Source: Phanerochaete sordida (lineage: Eukaryota; Basidiomycota; Agaricomycetes; Polyporales; Phanerochaetaceae). From it: DNA of 64,000 bases. Positions 12,101-24,803 of this stretch are shown one piece after another. The DNA lies in assembly GCA_019973155.2 (NCBI GenBank), contig BPQB01000004.1, positions 248,001 through 312,000 of the forward strand. Direction: 5' to 3'. Position numbers and translations under genes: made by a program. The notes under the pieces are model-generated. The model did no database searches and was not told the origin of the DNA. It worked only from the letters and a program-made list of their open reading frames with translations. Position 1 is the first letter of the stretch; every line of letters starts with the position of its first letter.

Positions 12101-15100
12101 GGAGAGATTGTGCCACGTCGCGGGGAGCTTCGAATAATTACATGAGGAATTTCGCCACGATCAGATGGGCTTGAACGACCGGGACGAGATGGGGCAACGC
12201 GTATGGTGGCAGGTTCAGACCCAGTATGTTCTATCAGTGTAGGCGAGCGGGATGATGGATGTGGGCCGCCTTCGACGTAAACAGGCGCACCGGGTCTTCG
12301 AGTTCCGCGAACAGGTACGGGAGTGCGGGGAGGTCGGTGTCCCTCGTCGTAAGGGCTTCCCCGACGACTTGGCCGTACTTCGACTGTCGGGCTGTAAGAG
12401 ATGTCAGTCAAAGGGGCGTCTTGGATATCTCAATAATGTAGCTGACCTGTATCTTGTTCTTCCAGAGGGAGAGCGGCGGAGGCGTCGATGCCCTCTAGGC
12501 GAACCTTCATCTTCGTCACTATACTCTCGAGAAGGCGATCTGGGTACACGACGCCGGGAAGACGGCGTCCTATGCGGATGACGTCGAGGCTCTTCCTCAT
12601 ATGAGCGACGCGAAGGCCTCGGCGATGGGGTTCGCGACTCCGTCCTATGGATCCTTCGCACTCTTCTTCCTTCTGTGCGCGGGCTTGACGGGGGACGCTC
12701 AGATACTAGCACGCGAGTAGGCGAAGCATGGGTTCCGTGGCCGTGAGAAGGCCCAGATACGACTATTCTTTGCGGTGAGCGCGGTGAGCCAGAACGGCTG
12801 CGTCGTCTGCTTGGCACGATCCTCACTGGAGACCTTCCCGACCGGCGGGAGCTCTCAACCAATCGTATTGGTGATCTTGAACCGGATCGACGACGGCGGG
12901 AGCCTTCAGTCAGAACTATTGGTGGGGGCGATCGGGATCCGCGACGGCGGGAGCCTTCAGTCAAGATAATTGGCGGGGGCGTCCGCGATCGCGATCTCGA
13001 TCCTCTGCGACGAGAACTGGGGGCGCGCAGTATTAGTGGCGGACTGCGTGTTCTGGATCTGGATCTGCGATGAGGGTCTTCTTCGTATCTCACTCGAGGC
13101 GATCCAGACCGAGACCTCCTTCGATGCCTGCGACCAGGGTCGTCTTCGGCATAACTGCGTGGCGACCCTGACCTTGACCGGCTGCGACGCGGGATAATCA
13201 CTGTTGGGGAATGCCTGGATGGAGAATGTCTAGATGGACGGCTGCCTTGAATGATGATCGGCGAGTGAGGCCTCTCCGACCCGACCTGGATGATTGGCGG
13301 CGGGCTGCGCGACCCTCGACGAGACCCCCGACGGTAGTATGAAGGTGACCGAGATCTAGATCGAGGGCGGTCGTGTTCTGAACGCCTCGGACTAGAATGG
13401 GTCCTGTGTACGACGATCCTGCTAGGTGAACGGCTTCGCGAACGATCTCTATAACCACGACTGGGACTTCTTTGGACTATCACTGTGGGTTGACCAGGAC
13501 CCGTGGGCGGGGGAACAGGCAAGATAGTACTTGGAGGGATTGGCAGCGGTTGAGGGGGCACCTGAAACATCGGCTGTTGCGGAAATCCAGGCGGTGCAGG
13601 TTGTATGATGACGGGAGGGGATCGAGACCGCGACCGAGACTGAGAGCGCCGCTCCGAGCGCGGAATGTCGTATGCTGCCCCATGCCTTGATGGCGACCTA
13701 CTACGTGACCCGCGTTCTGACCTGCGTTCTGACCTCCGTGGCGACCTCCGTGGCGACCTGCGCGATGCCCTAGGTGATCTACGCGACGAACGAGTCGGTG
13801 AGCGGGAGTAATCCGACCGGGGTCTCCTCGATCCCGGGACATCGTCATATGACGGCCCTGGACTTCGCGAGCGCGAGCGACCAGAAGAACGTTCTGGAGA
13901 TCGCTGCACTACTACTGTCACAGGCTGTCCTGGGAGCGGCCCGCCCTCCGGTCTGATGACTTCAGGTGCGCGAGGGAAACCGGGAGGGTATGGAGGTATG
14001 CCACCAACAGAAGGAGGCTGGATGACAATCGGCGGTCCATCGGGCCCATACCCAGGATCACCTCCAGGCTGTTGGATGATAATTGGTCTATCCGATCCAG
14101 GTGCTTGTGGAACCCCGCCTGGTGGGATGACTATTGGGGGCTCGGCACCTGGAGGATAGCCACCTGGAGAATAGCGACCCGAAGGATAGGCGCCTTGAGG
14201 ATAGCCAGCCGGTGGCACGCCTCCAGGATACCCACCTGGCGGCGGAAGCATATGTGGAGATTGAGACGGAGACTGTATGTGTATCTCTACCTCCTGCGAC
14301 TCGCTTTGCTGGCTACTGCCTCTGCCAGAAGTCGGTAGACGAACGAGGGTAGGGTCTGGCATGGGATACCGCCCCATCCCGCCCGGAGGAGGTACGCGAA
14401 TCGGCGGTGGACCTTCATCGTCGTAGCTGGCGGGTCGTTCATCGTCGTAGCCGGAGGGTCGTTCATGGCGTGGTGGACGCCTCCGCCGCTGTGTCCCATC
14501 ATCGAGGTACGATAAGTCCGAGGACCCGGAGGGCGTCGGGGACAGTGATGGTCGGTCAGGAACGACGGCAGGTTCATCGGGGGAGTACCCTGTTTGTGGC
14601 CTAGGACGCTGGCGGCGGGGAACTTCGTCGTCTGAGTAGTCCTCTGGTATGACAGGAGGACCCGCAGGTCGGTATCCTGACGGGGGCCTTTCAGGTATGA
14701 CAGGGAACATAGGACTTGGCGTGGGCATTACGGGCGGGAACGGCGGTCTTCCAGTCCCCTGGTCCGGTACGAAACCTGGAGGGAAGTGCTGTGGTACACC
14801 AGGTATCACCCCGGGGATCACAGGAGGCTCTGGCTGAGGCATAGGCATCACCGGAGGCTGGACGACGGAAGGACCAGGTTGCATACTTCCCGGAGGAAAT
14901 ACGAACGTCTGAGGCGTCTGGCCAGGAGGTCCTGGTGGCGCAGGAGGCATGCCAGGGGCATATGGTCCTTGTGCTGGCATTCATTAGACAACCTGGGATT
15001 GAATACCTTTGAATCTCGTACCTTGCGTTTGAGAATTCAATAACTGCTCCAACAGGGTTCTCAAGTCATCCACACGTGCAGCTACCGCGCGAATTTCTGA

Positions 15101-18100
15101 CTGGCGATCTTGCACATCGCGCCCGAGCCATTCGTTGAGCGCTTGGAGATACCTCATGATCTCGCGCTGTTGTTCGATTGAAGCTGACTGCGCAGCTCTT
15201 TGGTCCTGAATATAATGTGAGGCTTGGGATAGAGATGAGACCAGTGTATCTTACTCGAAGCAGTTCGACAATGCCTTCAATACCGCCGGGAGGCAAGACA
15301 AAGGCCTACGAACAATATCAGCTACAAACATTCAGGACTATACTGCAGCACATACGGGTGGCGCTCCCGGTAGGGCAGTTCCTATCGGGGGGATTCCTGT
15401 TTGTGCGCCCGATGGGCCTACGCCCGGCTGAGTGGTATAATCTCCAGGAGGAGGAACACCTGTCGGAAGCGGCCCGCCCTGGCGAAGCGTCAGCACTAGT
15501 AATAATAAAACAAGTTAAGTGTAGTACCTGTGACGCTGGCGGCTGAGCGGCTGGGTACCAAGTTTGACCTGGAGGGGGAGCCGGAGCTTGGCCAAGGTCT
15601 GGAGGTGCCGAAGGCGCTCGCTGTGTCCGAAGATCAGTGCATGCGTCCAACTTTGAGCTGTACTACTTACGCCTTCCCCTCGTCGTTGATCTTGACGTCG
15701 ACGCCAGACCTCACGCTCCATGTCGATATCGGGCCCGGCGTCTGCACCAATCATCGTCCCAGGTGTGCGCGATCGGTCATCCGTAGGAACTCTCGTGTCT
15801 CTTAGTCGTTGTTCGGGCGGTTCGGTAGCAAACGGTTCAGTAACAAACTGCCCAGGCGGCGGCGCAGGCGCAGAGCCCGGCGGGTACGTAGGCGCAGGTG
15901 AAGTCGCGGGAGGAGGGTGCGGTCGTGGCATGGGCCTCACCCGGGGTCCTCTCCTGGGCCGCTCGAAGATGACCGGCTCAGGAATGGGCACTGTGCCAGG
16001 GCGAGGTGGGAGCTCGACATCGAAAGTCGGACTTGTACTGCGGGGCCTGGTGAGTCGAGGTCCCGGACGGTATATCAATGGCACCAGAGGTGGAGGTGCT
16101 TGCACAGGTGGCAGCGCCGGCGGAGGCTCGCTTGCAGCAAGTTCAGCCAAGCGTTCGTCAAGCGTCGGACCCGCACGCCGAGGTGTCGGCATGTGCATTG
16201 GCGGTACGTCTGCGCGACTTCTGTCAAGGAAATCGCGGAACTGGCGGAAGATCGACGATCCATCGCTGCTCTCGTACTCGGACTCCTCCCTCGGCGGTGG
16301 CGCAGGTTCAGTAGGGGGAGGCGGCGGGGCAGCCCGTTCGACGGGTGGAATCACAACAGGCGGTCGGCTCAGCAGGTCGTGCAGCAGCGTCTCGATTCTC
16401 GCTAGGCGATCGTCGTAGTGAGGCACCGCAGGTGGTGGCTGATGTCTGACTTCGTCCAACATGCGATTTGCTGTGTCCTGGCCGTTCCGCAGGTTGTCCA
16501 CCTCGTTCCTCAGCGCATCCAAGAGACCCCGGATATCAGACAGTCCGAACGGCCGTGCGGTCACGCTTGACACTGCAGATCCGTCTGGCGAGGCGGGATG
16601 CGGGATGGGCATCTGGATTGGGCTCGGCGTCGCGCCGCGGTCGATGCTAGACACGCTCCTTGGGCGTACCGAGACGTCCGACTCACTCGGCGATGATTCT
16701 GGCGAGGATGGCTCGGAACTGGACCACGAAGGGGAGCGTTGCAAGCCGGGGTAGGACTCTGATTCCATGAGACTCCAGTCGTCAGAGTGATGCGACGACA
16801 GAAAGGACGCGGAGTCCTCCAGAGTCTCAGGCGACGCCCCGCGACGACGGGGCGGGCTGATGTAGATCGTCTTGGGCTCAGACGGCGTCGGCGTCGTGAT
16901 GTCCCGCATTCCAACCAGCGGTGGAGGATACCCGGGCCGCGGCTGAGGAGCGATGACCGTAATCGGTGCGGGCGCTGGAGGTTCTGGCGGTGTGGGCGGT
17001 CCTGATTCAGACCCGACCACGCTGCTACGTCCCACAGACACATCCTTGACCGGCACAGGCGGAGGTGGAGCCTCACGCTCCCGGAGCTCGTCGATGAGGT
17101 TGCCGAGCAAGTCCCGCAGCTCCTGGATCTGCGCGCGTTTCTCTGCATTTTCAATCCCCCTTGCGTTCTCGGCGTCCTGGAGCATGTTCATGAGCTTCTC
17201 GATGTCGTCCACGTTCGCATTTCGGGGCAAGATTGGAGGCTCGGGCTCTGGCAAAACAGTTTCCAAGGTCGAATGGATAGATGGCGTCGTGCCCCGAGGC
17301 GTTGTCACGCTCAATCGCATTGACACTGAAGGCGTTGTCGGGCTTCGCGACGACGGGAGCGGGATAATGAACGGCTGCAGACGACGATCAGTAAGAGTAC
17401 CAACTGAAGACATCCGAGCTCAGCTTACCGACTGCGATGGCGTCGAGGGCGGCGGAGACTCAGGCGGTGAGGATGGCGGAGACTCAGTGTACAACGACGC
17501 CTGTTCTGTCCGCGGAGTCAGATGAACGTCCCGCGGTGTCGGCGTCGGCGTAGCCTCCCTTGGCGTCGGAGAAGGGGGGACGTCTTGCACTGGCTGTGGT
17601 GTCGGCGGAAGAGGCGGCAGAGAAGGCGAGCGCGGCGGCGCAGGGCTTGACGCATAGGACGACGGCGCACGGTATGACGGTGCATGGGACGACGGCGCAC
17701 GGTACGACACCCCGCGAGACGACGCTGCGCGAGATGACGGCGAGAAGACCGACGACGAGACGTCCGACGACAGTTCTGACGACACGGGCGTCGGCGACGG
17801 GACGCTCGGCGGCAGCGACGGCGATACCACTGAGGGCGTGTACGACGAGGGCGAAGGTGCGGACACCGACGACAGGGTGGCGGAGATCGACGGCGTCAGG
17901 CTCATCATCGAGCTGGGCGAGCGCAGCGAGATCGGCGGCGACGACTGCGGCGTCGTCGTCGGGCGCATGAAGGACGTCTCGAAGGACGTGTCGAGGCCCT
18001 CATGGATCGCCATGCTCGGCGCCGTCGGCGATGCGCGCAGCACAGAGGAGTCGTAGGACCTGTCGGTCTCTGCGGCCCACAGCGACTCGGGGATCGACGG

Positions 18101-21100
18101 GCTCGAGATGCTGGGCTGCTCGACCGTCGAGGGCACCGTGAGCGAGGACGGCTCGCTGGAGCTTGTCGGCGTGACCGACGACTCCGTCGGGCTTGAGACC
18201 GTCGAGACCGTGCTCGGCAGCTGCGGCAGGTCCAGAGACTTGGCCGGGGACGGACCCGGGAACGACACCGAGGAGATGTCGTCCACGCTTGGGAGCTCCA
18301 TTGTCGACGGCGACGGTACCCTCTCTCCTAGCGAAGGCGGAGTGAGCATATCAGACAAGAGGCTCGTCGATGGGATGGATGGCGTGTACGTCGTTGACGG
18401 CGGGAGCGGGATGTCCTTTGGCTCGATCTCGACGTATGACAGCTCGCTCTCGTCCTCAGGAATGGAGGGCACCTCGGACGGGCTCTTGATGCTGACGGCA
18501 TCCGGCTCGATCTCAGGCGTCGGCTCGAGGTCCTCGATCGACACCTCCCTCTCGCTAGGCACAGGCGTCGGCGCAGGACTCGGAACGGGAGTCGGAGTGG
18601 GCGACGGCGAGACGATGGGTACAAGTTCGACGGGCGGCGGACAATGGCACTGCGCGGTCTCAAACTCGGTGGATGGCTCTGACGGACACACCTCTGCGGT
18701 GATGTACTCGGTCGGCGCGGGAGTGTCGCAGACCTCCGCTGTGATGAAGTCGGTCTCGGTCTCGGTAGGGCAGACGTCCGCGGTGATGAAGTCGCTGAGG
18801 TGGTCGGAAGGAATCGAGGACCCGACCTCAGCTGTGATGTAGTCGGCCTCCGAGGGGATCGTAGGCAGGGAGGACAGAGACGCGGAAGGGCTTTTCGCAG
18901 TGATGTAGACGGACTGGGACGACTGACTGGTCGACCGCTGCCTGTCCGACCCGTACGTGGCGTCGCTCGGCGGACGAGACGATGCAACCGAGGGCGTCGG
19001 CGTTCCGCTCCTGGTCCACTCAGAATCCGTGGTGGTGTACGTCTCCGTCGCCGGCTCCAGCGTGGGCAGCGTGCTGAACTCCGTGGGGTAGCTCCCAGAG
19101 CTGTGCGTGTACGAGTCCGAGCCTGCGTACGACGTCCTGTTCTCCTTGTCCGACGACTCCTCGGTCCCTTCTGTGAACGTTATCACGACGCCGCGAGAGC
19201 CCGACGTGCCTGTTCGCCGGCGGACGCCTCTCGACCGTGCGAGGCCGCGCGATGGCGACACCGAGGTTGCCGTCGAGGGCGACGTCCGGCCGGTGTCAGT
19301 AACACCAGACAGCGTCGGCGGGCCCAAGTACGAGGTCGATGGAGTGAAGCCCGTGCTCGAGACGAACTCGATGGTCTCGTCGGTCTGAAGGGTGCCCATC
19401 ACCGTCTCAAGCCCATCTGCCCCCTTGCCCGAGGACGAAGCCGAGTACCAGCTCGTCGTCGGCGTGCGCGTCGTGGCGGCGGTGCCAGTCGGGGAGAAGA
19501 AGTTGTCCTCAGACGACGACGCCGGCGTCTCTGTCCCGCGGGGCCGCGACCGATTCCTCGGTGGTGAGCCGAACGACACTGGGCTTCCAAGGCGAGGGCC
19601 GCTCGAGATAGTTACAGGAGAGTCGCTCCCTGTCGTGTTCGGGACGATCCCAATGCCGAAGCCCAAGCTGTGCCTGGCGCGCGCACGACGGACAGCCGAG
19701 TCGATCTCTTCGCTGAGGTCGGTCATGGAACTCGTGCGTCTGAGGGAGCTCATCCGACTCGGCGGGATGACGCGAGGGTCTGCGTGCGGAAGGTACGTCT
19801 GATTGTCTACGGCATTGTCGTCGACCGCCCTCAGGTTGCTCGCAGTGGACTGCCGGCGGGACAAGGAGCTTGACCCGGAGAGCGAGACGAGGTCGGCGAG
19901 CTCCGCGGTGTTCAGCGGCGAGATGTACGTCGTCGACGCAGAGCCGGCGCCCGAGGCGCGCGAAGAGTTGCTGAGCATCGAGCCAATCGTTCGGATGGAG
20001 TTCACGGGCGAGCGGGTGCTGGATCGATCGGGGATGGTGATCGGGCGATCCAACGCGTCCCTACAGGAAGTCGACCGTTAATTGAGCTGTGAGTCAGGGG
20101 CAAGAAGCGGAAGGCGTACCGAATAGCGTTGATCCATGCGAGCCTTTCCTTGGGAGAATCCGTGCCCAGGCGCTCCGTGCCGTCCTCGTACATGAGGTGG
20201 AACGGCGAGAGCATCTCCAGCAGGCCCTCGTCCCCAGGCTGCCTGCTCTGCTCCTTTGCAGCAATCGCACCGATGTCGTCTGCAGCCTGTGGGTGCTGAG
20301 GCGAGAGCGCGGTGCCGACAGAGGTGCAGTTGAGCAGGTCCAGCATGATCGTGCCGCGGCGTCCTCCGGGGACGATCCAAGTGAGCACGAGCATGTGGGG
20401 GTAGAGGACAGCTTGGCATCTTCTCCATCGGTACGGCGGCGGCTCGTGTACGTTGAGGTACCACAGCAGCCCGATATTGATAGGCTGGCAGAGGTATTGT
20501 CAGCGAACGTCGCGGCGCGAAAGAACAAGACGCGCAGAACACGAATGATCAGCGCGTCCCGAAAAGGCAACTCACCTCAGCCGTCTCACCCAGCTGCGAG
20601 ATGTCGAACGGTGGAGGGATCGGCTCAGCAGGAGCTGGCGTGCCCTCCGAACGCGAGGCGTCGGTGACACTTGGGCTCACGTCTGAGCGAGGGGTGTCGC
20701 GTCCACGCGCCGGCGTGCTCGCCATGCTGGGCGTGACCGAGCGACGGCTCCGCCGCCGGCCCTCCGAGCGCGACGGCGACGTGGGCTGGGCCTTCCTGAG
20801 CACGGGGGTCTTGGCCTTAAATGCCGAGACCACGTTCTTGACCTGCGCGAGGGGCGAGCGGGGAGAGCCCTGGGGCCGCCGGAGCGAGACGACGGACGGC
20901 CCGGCGGTCGGGATGCTCATCGACGCGTCGGTGGGGGAGACGGACGCGCTTCCTGTGAGACCCGTGAACGTCGAGGTGGCGCTGCGCGAGGGTGTGCTGC
21001 TGTAGCCACTGGCCTCCGATTGCGAGCGGGAGTGCGTGCTAGGCGTCCTCCGCGAGTCTCCAGAAGCAGACGGCGGTGCTCGCGGGCCAGACACGACCGA

Positions 21101-22000
21101 GCCTGTCCGGCTCTTCGTTGGAGAGGACGGACGCGAACCACCGTAGAAGCTACCAGTAGCCGACCCCAGACCACTTGTCGTGTATCCAAGGCCAGCGGCA
21201 GCAAGGGAAGTGGTGTGACTGAAGGGCGACGTCGCATAAGGGCTTGGCGAGCGCGGGCCGGCTGGTGCTGAAGGTGCTGAAGCCGTCCTGGAGTGTCCAG
21301 GTAGCTCTGGTGATATCTTCTTCGCCTCAAATTGCGCGATGAGGTTGCTAACAGCGGGACGGCCAGGTGCAGGAGAGGCAGAGGCAGGGTCAGTTGATGA
21401 GCGGATGTGAGCAGAGGGGCTTGCGCCAGACGCATAGGTCGAACGCCTGGACGGCTCTCCGAGGTATGTTGAGTATTGCGTGGCTGGCCTACCACTGCCT
21501 GCCGCGAAAGATGTTGGGCGGGAGGAAATGTCTTCTGTGTGCTCAGTGATGGTGCTGAGGACGCGTCTGCTGCGGTCCAGCAAGTTGTCGGATGTTGAGG
21601 CATATTGTCCTTGAGGGTCTCCCCACATGTCCAGAGTATCTTGAATTTCGTCATCGAGCTCCGTGAGCTCCGCTTCGACTTGCGCGCGATCGTACATCGA
21701 TTCTTCTTCCGAATAAGAGTAGGAGACATCGTCGGGGGTAGGTGACATGTTGATTCGGCGCATCCGACGGTCGGTGGAAACATCATCGCTGTCATAGGAC
21801 GAGCCCCCGTCGTCTGGAAGGCCCGTTAGCACACAAGTAAGATATACGAGGCTGGACGTACAAGAGTGGGACGAGAAGGAGTGCCTTGAGGACGAAAGCG
21901 GCGTCTGTGGTTGCTGCACAGACGTGAAGGTGGCGGTGCCAAAGAGGGGGGAACGTGGTCCCCGCAGCGAAGAAGGCGGCGTTCCCGAGTATTCGGACAT
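9149..22000 (-). CDS. Giant (about 3,941 aa) PH-domain, SR-rich, coiled-coil protein
   Basis: Twenty exons join in one frame totalling 11,826 nt: 21862-22000, 20576-21813, 20120-20484, 17429-20060, 15671-17374, 15528-15620, 15356-15478, 15255-15305, 15022-15205, 12447-14973, 11904-12391, 11805-11849, 11675-11749, 10200-11618, 10071-10145, 10021-9930, 9877-9783, 9739-9674, 9617-9340, 9285-9149. Residues ~460-580 are a PH-like core (INIGLLWYLNVHEPPPYRW, MLVLTWIVPGG, IMLDLLNCTSV, closing helix ERLAWINAIRDALDR). Then come ~1,400 Ser/Thr/Pro-rich residues, Gly-Ile-Glu/Val coil around 2,100, an SR-rich block ~2,450-2,950, a long coiled coil ~3,380-3,690, and a compact C-terminal helix (QVPFNISGYLDEFSKTLAKEV) with a Pro-rich tail. 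A scaffold or cell-cortex role is inference. The unbroken phase across 19 introns argues for one gene rather than several. Confidence 0.75.
14140..14240 (-). repeat. Short coding tandem repeat, GYPPG-type
   Basis: Inside the giant gene a degenerate 15-21 bp unit encodes repeats of the form (G/A)YPxG: PPAGYPQGAYPSGRYSPGGY. The copies are imperfect, so it is an old array rather than a recent expansion. Confidence 0.6.
18640..18915 (-). repeat. Coding repeat with (Y/F)ITAEV core
   Basis: Within exon 4 of the giant gene the motif YITAK / DYITAEV / DFITADV / DFITAEV / EYITAEV / EFETAQ recurs six times at 17-24 residue spacing, each followed by a Cys/Pro/Ser-Glu spacer. DNA copies are diverged but still share a GTGATG-AGTC core on the + strand. 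Confidence 0.7.
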
Positions 22001-24803
22001 GACGGCTTAAAGCGAGAGGTTCAGAACAACATGAGATAGCGGAAGCGCAAGAGCAATTAGAGAAGGTTTCCGTCGAGTTGGCAAAGCACAGGATGGGCAA
22101 TGGGTGGTCGGCTGCCGAGTTTTGCGATCCGCAGAGTGCAGAGTCGGGGTCGCGGATGTGTGGGAGGACGCTGGCTGGCGTATCGCGTCGCTTCGCCGCC
22201 GCTGTCGGGATCGTGGAGGAGGTCGCTGAGAACAACGGGAGCAGGCAGCGTGGGAAAAGCGTCAGATGGTTCGTATTCTGGCAGCACCGCGTCCGTGTGC
22301 CATCCCGTGACCGTTCCAAACCCAATCACCGCCGTGCGTCTACCGCCCTGAGGCCTGATGCAGCGTGTTCTTGTCTGTTGAGCGCGCACGCTCTCCGTGC
22401 TATGACATTACGCGAGCATCCAGGTGGGATACCGCAGAGCGGGATGGCGCAGGACCGTAGACCTCGACTGACGCAAGTCGCAGATGGAGGACTTGGACCA
22501 GCCAAAGCGTGTGGGTGACATCATCCAGGGTCCGCGCGTTCACGAAGCGACCGCGTTCCGTGTCTCGTACGCGTCGAGAAGTCGTCCATCAACTGTCATT
22601 CGAGGCACTATGCAGCAACCAGCAGCCTGGCGGGTCGTTCGCAGGTAGGAGACATACAATTTGCTCACCAACACATCGCGCCTTCGTGGTATGTCCGCAG
22701 AGACTGAAAGAAGAGCTGCTTACACGAGACTAGGACCAGAGTCACTCCCGCATGAATCTTCTGCTCGTCACTTCTGCGCGAGGGGCAGCTAGATGTGCGA
22801 CTATATGCGCCCCATATCATTCCCAGCTGGTCCTGGATCGACGCTCTGGAGCGCTTGGGTGCTGCATCAGGTATGCGGCTCAGATGGAAGCGCGAGGTTC
22901 GACGCAAAGCTGGTGGCTAAGGTCAAGAGACGATATCAAAAGGCACTACCAGAGGGATGCGGATACTGGCTTCGTCATGGTGGTTAAAAACTCACCGACG
23001 AGACATTCCTGTTTTGGGAAGGGTCTCATCGACATCGGTGATCGGCGGGCGGGAGTCGGGCGGGCGGCAATTTCTCCCGCCGCCCTCCTCCTTCCGTCGC
23101 CGCTGACGTAATTTCTTAGAAGATCGCCTGCGAACGCGCAACCCTATGCTCGCGCATAACCTTCAAACCTGCACAACACACAGTGACATCTAATTGTACC
23201 TGTACGTAGGCAGAATAAGTAGTCTACAACGGAGCTGCGTCGTGTATATGCTGCGACCTGGCACTCCGCCGAAGCTCCGACGGACGCGAGTGTCCATATA
23301 AGACCCGTACAGCGCGATGGGCGAGCCAGTCTGCTAACTTACCGGCAGTCGCTGAAGTTCCAGTGCCGCCCACAGCGAGCCATGCACGACTCGATACGCT
23401 GCAAACAGCCGCTCATTTTCTGGAATGGGGACGGGCTCGAAATAAAGCATGGTGGCGATGCATTCCGCTCAGGCTGCAGATCGCGCCGGCATTGACATGA
23501 GGGGGTATGCAGACGCAGTCACTCAAATGCCTTTCTACGACAAATATCATTTTACTGTGGCCGCAGGCGGTGGTTTGTCGACAACAGGATCGTGCTTGCA
23601 CATCCGCGTCACCTCTCAAGACCAGAGCGTAAAACCTGTTAGCAGAGGGAGCTGATCAGCAATGTACGTCAGCGCAGTGAGCTCACCTTTCGCAGCAGGA
23701 CATACGAGCGTTTGAGAGAACGCGTGGCGACGGACCCGGGCTCTGGGCGTTGCATCGTCTAAATGCGACGCGGTACCGGGGTTCGAAATGGGGCGGGCGC
23801 GGTCATCTACGCCCTCGGGCTTTGATCCTGACAATCGGAGCTGCGGACGCCGCGGAAAGAATGACAGCAATTTATGGCCTAGAATGGGTGGTTCTGTGGC
23901 TTTACAGCGTGCTCTGGGTATATATCTGGAAGTATCGTGTAAGAACTGCCCGCGAGTCTATTCGTAGATCTGACTGACATACCCAGATCCAACTTCTCGC
24001 TGAGAACTCTGATAGACTGCATACGCAGCATAGCAGTGGGCTTGATGACCCGGGTGAGCACAGGTGACGCCGCGACGAGCTGTCAGAAGCGCGACTGATG
24101 GTCGGGCAGACCAGGTCACGTTTCCGGCGATAATACCTGTCATGCAAATTTACGACCACAAGACAGGCACTTGGCCTCAGTCGAGGTTGCGGTGACTAAG
24201 CAGGGCATCAGGCAATGCTGCCAGCGCATCGCGAGCACGTACGCGACGACTGGGCTCCTGCGAACGCGAGTGCCGTTTCGAGGAGGAGAGCGCGCCCGCG
24301 TAAAGCGTGTGGCGTCAGCAATTGACAAAGCGGGCGCTGTTCCCAGATCTGCACGTTTGCGGGGGGCGATGGCGTCGCATGGCGTCGTGCCGACGAACGC
24401 AGGAGAAAAGGCATCGAATGCGGAGATGGGACGGCCTGGGCACAACAGAACAGGCAGGGACGTGAGACACGGTGGCCGCGGAGGGGCGCGCGTAGCGTGG
24501 CGCGCTTAGCGGGAGTCGCCCGTTTGGGCAGTGGCCCTCCCACGCGCCGCGGCAGCTGGCCTCGTCCTGGCTCTTCCATGCGATTCCCTACTCAAATCAT
24601 GCTCACCCTCGACGCTGGGTTCCGCTGCATAATGCATCAGACGCTCGATCGATTTATAAAACGGGGTGTAACGGCCATTACACAAGGGGCGTTCACCTTG
24701 CAAATACCGATACTAAACCCTGTGTCAGACCTGGTCTCCCTTCCTTATCCTGTTTACACCATACCATCACCACGCAACAGACACCACCGTTACCCGGATC
24801 TGG
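22001..24803. other. 2.8 kb gene-poor stretch
   Basis: No frame with recognisable protein content on either strand; ORFs are short and do not splice into anything convincing. It should contain the promoter of the giant gene (just above 22000) and the promoter of the WrbA-like gene (near 24650). A small lineage-specific gene cannot be excluded by eye. Confidence 0.5.
24653..24661 (+). promoter_or_regulatory. TATA box of the WrbA-like gene
   Basis: TTTATAAAA lies 143 bp upstream of the ATG at 24804, with CT-rich tracts between 24730 and 24780 that are typical near fungal transcription starts. Confidence 0.5.

Noticed and set aside
15720..16418. 232-codon plus-strand ORF (Gly-rich)
   Set aside because: Antisense shadow of Pro-rich coding sequence in the giant gene; Gly runs simply mirror Pro codons.
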